64,000 nt of DNA. Source: Owenweeksia sp965229445. GTDB taxonomy: Bacteria > Bacteroidota > Bacteroidia > Flavobacteriales > Schleiferiaceae. This document shows positions 1 to 8,694 of this stretch, piece after piece; positions within the stretch are counted from its first letter, which is position 1, and each line of letters starts with the position of its first letter. The notes under the pieces were generated by a model. The model saw only the letters and a program-made list of their open reading frames with translations. It did no database searches and was not told the DNA's origin. The DNA lies in the NCBI GenBank assembly GCA_965229445.1, contig OZ245876.1:2728001-2792000 (forward strand), given 5' to 3'. The position numbers and the translations under genes are program-made.

Positions 1-84
1 TTGATGTTTAGCGATGGAATTAGCTATAGATGAAGGAGATATGGAACCCTCAACGAATATGTTTTTAGGTGTTTTGCTTTTCAT
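1..84 (-). CDS. moaE: MoaE, molybdopterin synthase large subunit (5' part only)
   Basis: Only the first 28 codons lie in the window; the gene runs off the left edge. The reading MKSKTPKNIFVEGSISPSS followed by IANSIAKHQ resembles the N-terminus of Bacteroidota MoaE proteins (F-V-E-G-x-I then I-A-x-S-I-A-x-H-Q). MoaE is the catalytic subunit of molybdopterin synthase, which takes sulfur from the MoaD C-terminus to convert precursor Z into molybdopterin. The start overlaps the end of the MoeB-like gene by 20 bp, as expected for a co-translated member of the cofactor operon. The call rests on this short segment and on context. Confidence 0.72.
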   Translation of the reverse strand, partial: MKSKTPKNIFVEGSISPSSIANSIAKHQ

Positions 85-1156
85 AAAAATCTTGTTTTAA
101 ATAATCATCCAACGCTCTGGCCCCCTGGCTTAAACTATAGCAATTGCTTAAGTGCATTTCACGACATATGGCAAGAGCCTGTTTACTCCTCATGCCCTGT
201 TGGCAGAAGAATACCCAGGTGGAGGAAGGATCTAGCTGATGAATCGAATCTTTTAGCTCGGAAAGCGGTATCTTCTTTACTGACGAGTGTGACAAAACAG
301 GCCTTTCATCCTGTTCTCTAACATCAACCAGGAGGAACTTCTTTAAGTCTGGCAAATTGGAGATGCTAATCTCCATACCGTTAGACAAACAATTATTTGG
401 AAGCTGATATTCGGCTTTAAGGCCCGATTTAAGAACCTGATCTATCTCAACCTGATTTCGCCTAATACTATAAATATCTGTTGTGGAATTCAGGGCATTC
501 AAAGACCAAAGCTTTCCAGACAATGACTCTCCAATTTCCAGGATCAGTTTCAGCACTTCATTGGCCTGTACGCTGCCAACTATACCTGGCAATACCCCTA
601 ATACACCGGTTTCCTGGCAGTTTGGAATGTCTTCAGCATGGGGAACTTCAGGGAATAAGCACCGATAGCTAGGTCCATCATTGTGATTAAAGACCGAAAC
701 CTGTCCTTCAAATTTGTGAATGGCGCCAAATACCAGCGGTTTATGGGCTAGTAGGCTCGCATCACTTGCCAGGTATCGGGTTTCAAAATTGTCGCTGCAA
801 TCAATCAGGACATCATAGCTTGAAATCATACCCAGCGCATTATTAACATCAAAATGCAGAGGATAGGCTTCAATTGTTATTTCAGAATTGAGATCGCCTA
901 ATCTTTGTTTGGCGGCTATTGCTTTGTTTCTTCCCAATGAACTCTCTCCAAACAATACCTGTCTTTGTAAATTTGAAATCTCCACTACATCAGAATCCAC
1001 AATACCAATCGTACCTAGGCCGGCTGCCGTTAGATATTGCAATACCGGACAAGCTAATCCTCCGGCACCAATGACCAGGACCCTGGCTCGGCTTAGCTTC
1101 TCCTGACCTGCCATTCCTATCTCATCTAGTGCAATATGTCTGCTATATCTATCCAT
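65..1156 (-). CDS. moeB: MoeB/ThiF-type adenylyltransferase fused to a rhodanese domain
   Basis: A 363-aa E1-like enzyme that would adenylate the C-terminal Gly-Gly of MoaD (or ThiS) for sulfur loading. The ATP-binding loop is GAGGLACP (about residues 30-37), followed by DSD (54-56), the SNLQRQ arginine and DCSDNFETRY (119-128). The C-terminal third is a rhodanese domain with the active-site loop CQQGMRS, a possible sulfur donor. The usual CYRC zinc pair reads SYRC and no second CxxC pair is visible, so the structural zinc site looks lost. moaD lies 2 bp upstream, so MoaD is the likely substrate. Confidence 0.9.
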   Translation of the reverse strand: MDRYSRHIALDEIGMAGQEKLSRARVLVIGAGGLACPVLQYLTAAGLGTIGIVDSDVVEISNLQRQVLFGESSLGRNKAIAAKQRLGDLNSEITIEAYPLHFDVNNALGMISSYDVLIDCSDNFETRYLASDASLLAHKPLVFGAIHKFEGQVSVFNHNDGPSYRCLFPEVPHAEDIPNCQETGVLGVLPGIVGSVQANEVLKLILEIGESLSGKLWSLNALNSTTDIYSIRRNQVEIDQVLKSGLKAEYQLPNNCLSNGMEISISNLPDLKKFLLVDVREQDERPVLSHSSVKKIPLSELKDSIHQLDPSSTWVFFCQQGMRSKQALAICREMHLSNCYSLSQGARALDDYLKQDFYEKQNT

Positions 1157-1158
1157 GT

Positions 1159-1398
1159 TTATCCTCCCGAAAACGGCGGTAATAAGGCTATTTCATTGCC
1201 CGTCACAGGCTCATTTACACGGATAATAGCCTGATCTTGTGCCACCTGAAATGTTTTAGCGCGTAACGCAGGGTATTTTGAGTATAAACTTTCGAGTAGG
1301 TCCTTGAGCGACTCACCATTAAACTCAAAGCCTTCCTCCTGGATACGGGTTATGTCGGTAAGCGGTCCGAAATACTTAATTCTGATCTTTCTGCTCAT
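1159..1398 (-). CDS. moaD: MoaD, molybdopterin synthase sulfur carrier
   Basis: A 79-aa ubiquitin-fold protein ending in PPFSGG. The terminal Gly-Gly is the site that becomes a thiocarboxylate after adenylation by the MoeB-like enzyme next to it. Length and the conserved ALLPPFSGG tail are typical of MoaD; ThiS is less likely because every neighbour is a molybdenum-cofactor gene. Its start overlaps the end of mobA by 23 bp, and its stop lies 2 bp before the MoeB-like start, so it is probably translated as part of the polycistron. Confidence 0.93.
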   Translation of the reverse strand: MSRKIRIKYFGPLTDITRIQEEGFEFNGESLKDLLESLYSKYPALRAKTFQVAQDQAIIRVNEPVTGNEIALLPPFSGG

Positions 1399-1960
1399 GC
1401 TTTGCTAATTGTTCTGGCGTGTTAATATTCTCGATTTGGTATTTCAAGTGTTCGGGAATTGGTATTCTCCTGACATTTAACTGCGAGAGTACATTTAGTA
1501 ATCGTCTTTCTCCTTCCTCTAAGTTTCTTAAACATGGGTTAAGGCAGCGTTTGTGGTATAAAGCGATCAGTGGCATGACATGATTTTCATCGGCAAGCAG
1601 TATCACATCGTCATCCTGAGGATCAGTATCTGTTAGCAATTGAAGTGTCTCTGTGCCAATAAACGGGATATCACAACTCATGACCAAGTTAAAGTCAGTA
1701 GAACTATGCTTTAATCCAGCACATAGCCCTGACAAAGGGCCGGCTAAGGGCAATACGTCCTTTATAACTGGAAGCCCAAATTTGCGGTGATTTGGATGCT
1801 TACTGACGATGAGCATTTCCTCAACCAGTGGTTTAGCGGCCTTAATTACGTGTTTAATAAAGGCTTGTCCGTGTAAAACTATACTCGCCTTATCGCTACC
1901 CATGCGAGAGCTTTTGCCACCGGCTAAAATGATTCCAGTTGTATTTTGCCTTTCTATCAT
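1376..1960 (-). CDS. mobA: MobA-like molybdenum cofactor guanylyltransferase
   Basis: 194 aa with the nucleotidyltransferase signature LAGGKSSRMGSDKA near the N-terminus (about residues 12-25) and the metal-binding segment SCDIPFIG mid-protein. MobA-family enzymes transfer GMP from GTP to molybdopterin to give the dinucleotide cofactor used by DMSO-reductase-type enzymes. The start overlaps the stop of the TSUP gene in an ATGA arrangement, and the end overlaps moaD. A MocA-type CTP enzyme cannot be excluded from sequence alone, but length and motifs fit MobA better. Confidence 0.9.
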   Translation of the reverse strand: MIERQNTTGIILAGGKSSRMGSDKASIVLHGQAFIKHVIKAAKPLVEEMLIVSKHPNHRKFGLPVIKDVLPLAGPLSGLCAGLKHSSTDFNLVMSCDIPFIGTETLQLLTDTDPQDDDVILLADENHVMPLIALYHKRCLNPCLRNLEEGERRLLNVLSQLNVRRIPIPEHLKYQIENINTPEQLAKHEQKDQN

Positions 1961-2703
1961 TCCAGGAACAATAATTTTAGTGAAGCTAAAACCAAAACCA
2001 TAGCCAGCATACCTTTTAGTCGGGAACCACTCAGGAGATTACTCCCATAGTAAGCTCCAAAAAATCCACCGGATAGCGCAATGGCTACCATAAGCACGTA
2101 TTGAGAAGAAAATTCAAATCCTGATTGGAACTGTCCTGCTAGTCCGGCCGCTGAATTCACCCAAATAAATAATGCGGAGACACAAGCCGCCTCCTTCATT
2201 TTTGCCCAATGAAAAAGAAGTATAACAGGAGTAAGGATAATGCCTCCGCCAATACCAATTAGGCCTGAAAAAAAACCAATAATGCCACCCATCAGTAAGG
2301 CTAGCCACCAATTTTGCCTGCGCAATGGTACAGCGTCCTTCCCATAAACATTCAACAATCTTAATACCGCAATTATTAGCAATACCCCCAAAATCTTCCG
2401 ATAGATTAGTGGATCTACAGCAAGGCTTCCCCCGAGAAATGCCAGCGGTATCGAGCTAGCTGCAAATGACCAAAAGAGTGTTTTGTTGAAATAGCCGGCA
2501 CGATAATATTGAAGAAAGGCGATGCCAGCCACAAAAAGGTTTAGCAATAAAGCAGTAGGCTTCATAACCTCTGGGGTAAATGAAAATAAGGCCATGAGAG
2601 CCAAATAACCACTTGCCCCACCATGCCCTACACTAGCATAAAGAAACGAGATAGCGGGGAGGATTAAAAAGAATAAAACTCCGGTCAGGGAATTCTCACT
2701 CAT
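1957..2703 (-). CDS. TSUP (TauE/SafE) family membrane transporter
   Basis: A 248-aa polytopic protein with about eight hydrophobic segments and the family glycine-rich motifs ASVGHGGASGYLALM near the N-terminus and GLIGIGGGIILTPV in the second half. TSUP proteins move sulfur oxyanions or organosulfonates, usually outward. I chose the ATG at 2703 because it overlaps the ModE-like stop codon (ATGA at 2700-2703); an upstream in-frame ATG at 2748 would add a basic stretch lying inside that gene. Its place in a molybdenum-cofactor operon suggests transport of molybdate or of sulfite from sulfur handling, but this is inference. Confidence 0.85.
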   Translation of the reverse strand: MSENSLTGVLFFLILPAISFLYASVGHGGASGYLALMALFSFTPEVMKPTALLLNLFVAGIAFLQYYRAGYFNKTLFWSFAASSIPLAFLGGSLAVDPLIYRKILGVLLIIAVLRLLNVYGKDAVPLRRQNWWLALLMGGIIGFFSGLIGIGGGIILTPVILLFHWAKMKEAACVSALFIWVNSAAGLAGQFQSGFEFSSQYVLMVAIALSGGFFGAYYGSNLLSGSRLKGMLAMVLVLASLKLLFLE

Positions 2704-3038
2704 AATGCCTTTAATTTTTCTTCTCCTTCGTTCAAATGCTGCCAGCAATCTTTTCTAATACTTTCAAATTGTACCAGCAGCCTCTTGCCATAATCCGTCA
2801 ATTCAGCTCCACCACCACCCGAGCCTCCCCTTGTTGTGGAATACACGGTCTCTTTTGCATTCTTGTTTACTGAATCGAGTAGCTTCCAGGCCTTTTTATA
2901 GGAAATACCGACGCTTCGGGCGGCAGATGAAAGTGAACCCTCATATTCCAGGGCTTTTAACAATCTAAACCTACCTTCACCCATCACTATCTCACCATTA
3001 TGCTCAATCCACAGTTTACTTTTTATTTTGTAGCTCAT
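2700..3038 (-). CDS. ModE-like winged-helix regulator, HTH domain only
   Basis: 112 aa matching the N-terminal DNA-binding domain of ModE (LysR-type winged helix: LLKALEYEGSLSSAARSVG, then SYKKAWKLLD, then the glycine-rich TRGGSGGGGAELTDYG typical of the family). The C-terminal molybdate-binding MOP domains of E. coli ModE are absent, a common short form. It probably regulates molybdenum uptake or cofactor genes, including its own operon. It sits 3 bp after moeA and overlaps the TSUP gene by 4 bp. How a domain without a MOP module senses molybdate cannot be told from sequence. Confidence 0.88.
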   Translation of the reverse strand: MSYKIKSKLWIEHNGEIVMGEGRFRLLKALEYEGSLSSAARSVGISYKKAWKLLDSVNKNAKETVYSTTRGGSGGGGAELTDYGKRLLVQFESIRKDCWQHLNEGEEKLKAL

Positions 3039-3041
3039 AAC

Positions 3042-4223
3042 TTAGTTGGTTGATGGTAATAAGACCAAGCTTAATTCATCTCCAGGCTGCACCGTACTGC
3101 AGTCTGCCGGAAGTTGTACCAAGGCATTGGCCTCGGCAAAACTCTTCAGCATAGCGGAGCTCTGTCCCTCCAAAATCTCTACGCCATCATCACTGAAGCA
3201 TGCTTTCAAAAACTGAACTCTGCCTGGTTTCGTTTGGAAATCAGATCTGGATTTAGCGCTTATTCTTTTTAATGCTTTGAAGGATTTCCCTGATAATTGT
3301 GCGAGCGCAGGAAGGACATAAATGTAAAAGCAGGTCAAAGCAGAAGCCGGATTTCCAGGGAGCGCAAATACGGAACGCTCAGCCTTTCTTCCAAAGAACA
3401 ATGGTTTCCCTGGCTTTTGTCTGACTTTATAAAAAACTTCTGTGACTTGAAGTTCCTGAAGGGCTTTACCTACAAAGTCATAGTCGCCAACGGAGATACC
3501 GCCTGAAACCAATACCACATCAAAGGAATTCAGCGCATGATCCAAACATTGCACGGTACCGCGATAATCGTCTTTCACCTTAAAGATTTCAATTTCCGTG
3601 TATCCAGATTCCTTTAGGGCATTTTGAAGCATGAGACTGTTGCTCTCATAAATCTTTCCAGACCCTAATGGCTCGCCCGGTACAACCAACTCATTTCCGG
3701 TAGCGAGTATGGCAATGGATGGTTTTACAAATACCTTTATTTCCGTAATTCCCAGTCCAGCCAAAAAGCCAATAGTTGCTGGAGTGAGAACAGAGCCTTT
3801 CGGAAGGGCCAGGTCTCCTTTCCTCACCTGCTCACCCTTCGGTCGGATATTTTGTTCTAGTGATATTTCACGATCCACTACCAGTGTATCACTAAGGGCT
3901 TCAGCATGTTCCTGCATTACCACGGCCTCAGCAGCATCAGGCACCATTGCACCGGTAAATATTCTGACCGCTTGTCCGGGATTCAGTTTAGGGTTGGCGC
4001 CGTCACCCGCTTTTATCTCACGCACTATCTCATACGACTTACCATCATAGAGATGTAAGGCATAGCCGTCCATAGCTGATTGCCGGAAAGGAGGCATGGC
4101 TATGGGAGAATGTATATCTTCGGCGGCAAGCATTCCCAATGCGTCAGAAAGTGGAACATATCCGTCCTTCGGTTTTGGCAATTCAAGTTCTACAAGTTTT
4201 ATGGCTTCGTCAACTGAAATCAT
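3042..4223 (-). CDS. moeA: MoeA, molybdopterin molybdenumtransferase
   Basis: 393 aa, full length for the family. MoeA inserts molybdenum into adenylated molybdopterin. Visible landmarks are PPFRQSAMDGYAL near residue 45 (the conserved S-x-M-D-G-Y-A), the MoCF domain ATGNELVVPGEPL followed by ESNSLML, and the loop GGISVGDYDFV. The C-terminal beta-barrel domain IV is also present. It is the first gene of the minus-strand operon; the 80 bp up to the divergent acetyltransferase region must hold the operon promoter, though no clear consensus was found there. Confidence 0.95.
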   Translation of the reverse strand: MISVDEAIKLVELELPKPKDGYVPLSDALGMLAAEDIHSPIAMPPFRQSAMDGYALHLYDGKSYEIVREIKAGDGANPKLNPGQAVRIFTGAMVPDAAEAVVMQEHAEALSDTLVVDREISLEQNIRPKGEQVRKGDLALPKGSVLTPATIGFLAGLGITEIKVFVKPSIAILATGNELVVPGEPLGSGKIYESNSLMLQNALKESGYTEIEIFKVKDDYRGTVQCLDHALNSFDVVLVSGGISVGDYDFVGKALQELQVTEVFYKVRQKPGKPLFFGRKAERSVFALPGNPASALTCFYIYVLPALAQLSGKSFKALKRISAKSRSDFQTKPGRVQFLKACFSDDGVEILEGQSSAMLKSFAEANALVQLPADCSTVQPGDELSLVLLPSTN

Positions 4224-4369
4224 GGGATGAAAAGCTATAAATTTCTTTCCGTTGTTTCCTATCGAATATAACGTAATTTTAGACTTGTTCTACCGGGCAC
4301 CATATGGAATTATGGGTGTGGTGTAAACAGATGGCAATTGGATTTCCGGCACATGATCAAAAAAACATT

Positions 4370-4963
4370 ATGTCAATAGATTTAACACAGGATTATATAC
4401 TCGAAGACCAGGTAGCCAAGTTATACCCGCTTACGTTAGAGGCGTTTGACCTGCTTCTTCCCTTTGCTCAAAATGAACCCGAGCTGTGGCAATACTCGCT
4501 ATTACCGGCAAATGGTGCTGATAATCTAAGGACCTACATGCAATTTGCCGAGGAACAGCGAGCGGTGAATAAATCATTGCCATTTATTGTATTGGACAAG
4601 CGGTCAGAAGAAATTGCTGGATCGACAAGGTTTTATGATTATCAACCCAGACATAAATCTATTCTACTTGGGTACACCTGGTATAGCCAGAAATTCTGGG
4701 GCAGCGGTTTAAATAAGCACTGTAAATACCTTATGCTGGAACAAGCTTTTGAGAAATGGGATCTGGAACGCGTTGAGTTTAGAGCGGATAATAAAAACCT
4801 TCGCTCAATCGCTGCTATGAAGAGTATTGGTTGTGTAAAGGAAGGAGTATTACGCAGCAATTGTGCTTCACCATCCGGAAGACGCGACAGTATCGTGATG
4901 AGCATCCTCAAGGGCGAATGGTACACTCGCGTGAAATCAAATCTAGCAGCAAGACTTGGGTAA
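4370..4963 (+). CDS. GNAT acetyltransferase, RimJ/RimL-like
   Basis: A 197-aa GNAT-fold protein that would move an acetyl group from acetyl-CoA to an amine. The C-terminal half shows YSQKFWGSGLNKHCKYLML (acetyl-CoA binding strand and helix) and ADNKNLRSIAAMKSIG, the usual end of RimJ/RimL-type enzymes. The ATG at 4370 begins MSIDLTQDY; an in-frame ATG at 4304 would add 22 residues with no family similarity that I can see. Transcribed divergently from moeA. The substrate is unknown; protein N-terminal or small-amine acetylation are both possible. Confidence 0.82.
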   Translation: MSIDLTQDYILEDQVAKLYPLTLEAFDLLLPFAQNEPELWQYSLLPANGADNLRTYMQFAEEQRAVNKSLPFIVLDKRSEEIAGSTRFYDYQPRHKSILLGYTWYSQKFWGSGLNKHCKYLMLEQAFEKWDLERVEFRADNKNLRSIAAMKSIGCVKEGVLRSNCASPSGRRDSIVMSILKGEWYTRVKSNLAARLG

Positions 4964-5401
4964 CATTTCTCATAAGTGCTTTACTTGGCCATGAAATGAT
5001 CCTCATAGTAGCTAAGGAAAACCCCAAATAATTGGCAGCAAGAAACAGACTAAAGAAGCCTTGATGCTACCACCAAAATAGTTAAACCTAAGATGATCCC
5101 TTGCTACCGAAGAGTATAACAATTAAGATGAAGCCAATTCCAGTTAAAGCCGGAGGTAAAATACTCGCGTTATAAGAGATGTAGATCATCACTATGGCAA
5201 TTACCACCAGTAATATTAAAAGCAACACACGTAAGTTCATTTTTAAAGCTGTTGATGAATTCTAAAGATCTAAATTCTATTTGAAAGGTTAATGTTCCGT
5301 ATTTAAGAATCTTTCTGAAGCAGGTTAAAACAGCGAAAAAATCCCAATTCTTACAGGAGGTCTATTATCTTATGTAAGTTTAACGAAACATTGAAATCTA
5401 C
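4964..5401. other. Intergenic region holding one possible small membrane protein
   Basis: About 440 bp between the acetyltransferase and AMP nucleosidase genes. Apart from the 50-codon minus-strand ORF listed separately I see no gene, no RNA structure and no strong terminator. The last 150 bp before 5402 should contain the AMP nucleosidase promoter. Confidence 0.5.
5088..5240 (-). CDS. Possible small two-helix membrane protein
   Basis: A 50-codon ORF starting MNLRVLLLILLVVIAIV and ending in a TAG at 5088-5090. It is almost entirely hydrophobic, with two predicted membrane helices separated by SYNASILPPALTG, and a short C-terminal GSKGSS tail. The composition is much more protein-like than chance ORFs nearby. 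No family is recognised and no convincing ribosome binding site is visible, so it stays tentative. Confidence 0.45.
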   Translation of the reverse strand: MNLRVLLLILLVVIAIVMIYISYNASILPPALTGIGFILIVILFGSKGSS

Positions 5402-6172
5402 ATGAAATCAAAAAGCGAAATAATTGATAACTGGCTTCCTCGTTACACCGGACGCGCCATAAAAGACTTCTCTAAGTACATTATTCTGGTAAATTTTGGA
5501 GATTATGTTCAGCGCTTTGCTGATTACCACAGCGTTGAGGTAGTTGGTCAGGAAAAAGCTATGCCCAATGCCCGTGCCGATGGAATTACCATTATCAATT
5601 TTGGTATGGGAAGTGCCAATGCCGCCACTATCATTGACCTACTGGGAGCCGCCAAGCCTAAAGCTGTCCTATTTCTGGGTAAATGCGGTGGTTTGAAAAG
5701 AAAGAATAAGTTAGGAGACTGGATTCTGCCTATCGCGGCGATCCGGGGTGAAGGTACCAGTGATGACTATATGCCGCCGGAAGTTCCCGCCATGCCGGCT
5801 TTTGCCTTACAAAAGGCCATTTCTACCACCATTCGTGACTACGATCAGGATTATTGGACCGGGACGGTGTATACAACCAACCGTCGGGTATGGGAACACG
5901 ATAATGAATTTAAGAAGTACCTGAAGTCAGTCAGAGCCATGGGAATTGATATGGAAACCGCCACTATCTTCACCACCGCTTTTAAGAACCAAATATCTGC
6001 CGGGGCCTTGCTGTTGGTTACGGATCAACCTATGATCCCTGAGGGAGTAAAAACTACCCAAAGCGATAAAAAGGTTACTGACAAGTTTGTGGAAATGCAC
6101 CTAAAACTGGGTATTGCCTCTTTAAAACAGTTGATTAATAACGGCAATACCGTTAAGCACCTCAGATTTTAG
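5402..6172 (+). CDS. amn: AMP nucleosidase, short Bacteroidota form
   Basis: 256 aa of the nucleoside phosphorylase fold. AMP nucleosidase hydrolyses AMP to adenine and ribose 5-phosphate and helps set the adenylate pool. Seen in sequence: INFGMGSANAATIIDLLGA (phosphate/ribose pocket), LGKCGGLKRKNKLGDW, and MGIDMETATIFTTAF, the conserved purine-site M-E-x-A. It lacks the extra N-terminal regulatory domain of E. coli Amn (about 480 aa), as usual in this phylum. It stands alone, with long non-coding stretches on both sides. Confidence 0.9.
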   Translation: MKSKSEIIDNWLPRYTGRAIKDFSKYIILVNFGDYVQRFADYHSVEVVGQEKAMPNARADGITIINFGMGSANAATIIDLLGAAKPKAVLFLGKCGGLKRKNKLGDWILPIAAIRGEGTSDDYMPPEVPAMPAFALQKAISTTIRDYDQDYWTGTVYTTNRRVWEHDNEFKKYLKSVRAMGIDMETATIFTTAFKNQISAGALLLVTDQPMIPEGVKTTQSDKKVTDKFVEMHLKLGIASLKQLINNGNTVKHLRF

Positions 6173-6872
6173 TCAGGATAGGTTGATCGCTATTAGAACA
6201 AGATCCATCAAAGCTGATGTATATCCGCTAAAAAAGTGATAAGACGTGTACGCTTAAACCTCCAACTGAGACTCTGCAACAGGCAGCACATTCATAAATT
6301 TAGAGGTTGAAATAAAAGGACTTACAGGTTTTATTTCTTTTGACCAGGGGTAGAAGGATTCTCTTCAAACAGCAGACTCCTTAGCTTTGATCAACCAGTA
6401 ACGGGGGATCGACGGAGCTTGGAGGCAGTTTCAAATATTGACATCTTTAATTAGCACTGGAACTTCAGATTTTCCAGGTTCAATAAACAAGAATCATCAT
6501 AAGCTAAAACACAACACGAAATGCTTTATGTATTTGAAAGAGGGGTTCGCAATTGATACGGGTGGCTCTATCAAATTTCCTTTGACAGAGATGCCCTTAA
6601 ACCCTAAATTACTACTGGGGAGGGGGCTTGCCCCCGGCGAAATCTATGTATTGACTTTTGAGCCTTAAGATCGGTAATAACTCTTATGCATTCTACTTAA
6701 ATACTCCATGGTTTGTAGGCTGACATAAAAGATCCTTCACCCGCTTCGAAACACCTATCATACGAGTTCGAGCAAGCCCTTCAATTCCGATTGATAAGTA
6801 CTAAAAATCCTTTAGAGATGATTGCTTCGTCTTCTCCAAGAGCCTGTAATATCTTTTCTTTTTGGCTTGAGG
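6173..6872. other. Long intergenic stretch without a convincing gene
   Basis: 700 bp between the AMP nucleosidase and sulfotransferase genes. A 76-codon ORF at 6438-6668 has a composition typical of chance translation and is not called. A short GC-rich hairpin (GGGGGC at 6622-6627 with GCCCCC at 6630-6635) is present but has no T-tract. The stretch may be decayed coding DNA. Confidence 0.4.
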
Positions 6873-7793
6873 CTATGCTAGTCGCAAGGTGGGACTTAAT
6901 TCTGCTGTCAGTAGACTTTCATCTGATCCATACAGATCATGGTGCCACTTGCTGAAATACCCTCCATACTTATCTGCTAAGCCCTTAATCTGAAGGAAAT
7001 ACTTCTGCTTCAAGTATTCGTATACCTCGTCAGGACAATCCACTTCTATGGATTTATGAACCACCTTGGACTCAATCTCTGGAATAGAATCTACCCCAAA
7101 AAACTTGGTAATACCGAGTAACAATCCGGAAGGATCCTCAATTATGGCGTCATAGAAACCGATCAGTATTTGTTCTTTGGGAAATACATGTGAATAGTTT
7201 TCCAAAGTGCGCATATAATCTGATCTTAAGGACTGATCATCACTCTCAAAAAAATTGATAATATCCTCTGGTGATTCATTCTCAAGCTGAAAATTCTTTT
7301 CTGCTCTTTTTGTATGTCGATAATGCGACCATGCTCTATCCACCGGATTTCTAACCATGAGAATGAGCTTAGCATTCGGAGACATGGCGTACATCTTGGC
7401 AATGTCCTCTTTCTTCAGCATGGAGTAGCTCGGTGTAATTTCACCGGTAATTCCCTTATACTGATCAAATAATGATAAGTACCACTCGTCGCTATAATTG
7501 GAAAAGAACCATTTAAAATAGAACTTAACACTTCTAAAGTCACCTTTTCCTAGTGCCCTGGAAATTGCCCAATATGCCTTCTTTAGATACAGCTTTTTAG
7601 TAAGGCGTTCAGACAGCTTTGTTCTGCTCAATCTACTTGGAGAGGGATATTCGGGACTGCGATCGAAGTAGTGTAACTCCTTGAAAGGAGGAATATCAAA
7701 CTCGGGGATTTTAGACAAATAGTGAAAAAGCCAGGATGTGCCGGCTTTCTGAGCACCAATTCCCCAGAAATGGATAGTAGAGTGTTGTTTCAT
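6873..7793 (-). CDS. Sulfotransferase domain protein
   Basis: 306 aa. The N-terminus carries the PAPS 5'-phosphosulfate loop GAQKAGTSWLFHYLSK (about residues 13-28), and the middle has RNPVDRAWSHYRHTKR, the 3'-phosphate-binding motif. These enzymes move sulfate from PAPS to hydroxyls or amines of glycans, lipids or small molecules. The PFKELHYFD segment after the P-loop and the overall length match heparan-sulfate-type Sulfotransfer domains in bacteria. No glycan or capsule genes lie nearby, so the acceptor is unknown. Confidence 0.88.
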   Translation of the reverse strand: MKQHSTIHFWGIGAQKAGTSWLFHYLSKIPEFDIPPFKELHYFDRSPEYPSPSRLSRTKLSERLTKKLYLKKAYWAISRALGKGDFRSVKFYFKWFFSNYSDEWYLSLFDQYKGITGEITPSYSMLKKEDIAKMYAMSPNAKLILMVRNPVDRAWSHYRHTKRAEKNFQLENESPEDIINFFESDDQSLRSDYMRTLENYSHVFPKEQILIGFYDAIIEDPSGLLLGITKFFGVDSIPEIESKVVHKSIEVDCPDEVYEYLKQKYFLQIKGLADKYGGYFSKWHHDLYGSDESLLTAELSPTLRLA

Positions 7794-8070
7794 TTCATTT
7801 GATTCTAAGCATTTATGTATTTGTCAATTGACAGCATATAAATTGCCTTGAAATATGGCGTGAAGATAAAGTTTTGCAGGAACTGAAAAATTTGAAGTAT
7901 AGATGTAAGGTCTTGATATCAAGACATCCCGTATGGATGTGGTTGAAACATTGAAGATTTCTCAAGCCTTACTTATAACCTGAGCTGCATCTGTCAGCTA
8001 AATGGCACTTTACCATAGCCTACTTCAATAAATTCGCTGTTGTAACAATGAATTTTAGATTACTACCATC

Positions 8071-8619
8071 ATGTCTAACACCCTGCTAATCAATGATCTG
8101 AAATCTGGTAATAATTTTACCTATGGTGAATTGTATCGTAGCTATTACCCCAGCGTCTTACGCTTTATCCGAAGCAATAGTGGCAACATTGCTGACGCGG
8201 AAGATACTTTCCAGGAAGCCTTGATTGTGCTAGTACAAAAACTGGAACAGGATGATTTCCAACTTACTGCATCACTAAAAACTTACCTGATGGCAATTAC
8301 CAAAAACCTCTGGTTTAAAAAATTGAGAAACCGCCATTTTGAATTACAATTGGAACAAATTACCGAGGAAAAGTTTCAGAATGAAATAGCCTTAGCCATA
8401 GAGCAAGAAAAAAGCTATTTAGACAAACTCAAGGCTTATATGACCAAAATATCCTCGCATTGCAACAGACTAATAAACGCCATGTTCTTTGATGGCAAGA
8501 GCATTGAAGAGGTGCAGAGCGAGTATGGCTACAGCACCAGGCACAATGCCATAAATCAGAAACACAAGTGTATCAATCAGATACGCAAGGTGAAAGAAGC
8601 AGATTTAAGTTCAATGTGA
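8071..8619 (+). CDS. ECF-type RNA polymerase sigma factor
   Basis: 182 aa with a region 2 segment YRSYYPSVLRFIRSNSG followed by ADAEDTFQEALIVLVQKL (the D-A-E-D-x-x-Q-E core) and a region 4 helix-turn-helix containing GKSIEEVQSEYGYST. It should direct core RNA polymerase to a small set of promoters. No anti-sigma gene follows; the next gene is a YceI-family protein 75 bp downstream, separated by a small hairpin (CACCC/GGGTG at about 8630-8642). The target genes are unknown; YceI is the obvious first candidate. Confidence 0.85.
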   Translation: MSNTLLINDLKSGNNFTYGELYRSYYPSVLRFIRSNSGNIADAEDTFQEALIVLVQKLEQDDFQLTASLKTYLMAITKNLWFKKLRNRHFELQLEQITEEKFQNEIALAIEQEKSYLDKLKAYMTKISSHCNRLINAMFFDGKSIEEVQSEYGYSTRHNAINQKHKCINQIRKVKEADLSSM

Positions 8620-8650
8620 TTTTTCTTTCACCCACTGGGTGATTATTTGA

Positions 8651-8679
8651 AATGATTGGTATTAATAGATGTAATCATT
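8651..8679. promoter_or_regulatory. Inverted repeat upstream of yceI
   Basis: AATGATT at 8651-8657 and AATCATT at 8673-8679 form a 7-bp inverted repeat with a 15-bp spacer, 16 bp before the chosen yceI start. The geometry suits a dimeric regulator, but no family is indicated. Confidence 0.25.
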
Positions 8680-8694
8680 AAAACTAATAAAATT

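Noticed and set aside
4224..4303. Molybdenum-cofactor riboswitch before moeA
   Set aside because: The gap is only 80 bp and AT-rich, with no room for or sign of the conserved Moco RNA structure.
6438..6668. 76-codon ORF in the gap before the sulfotransferase gene
   Set aside because: No family, no start context and chance-like composition.
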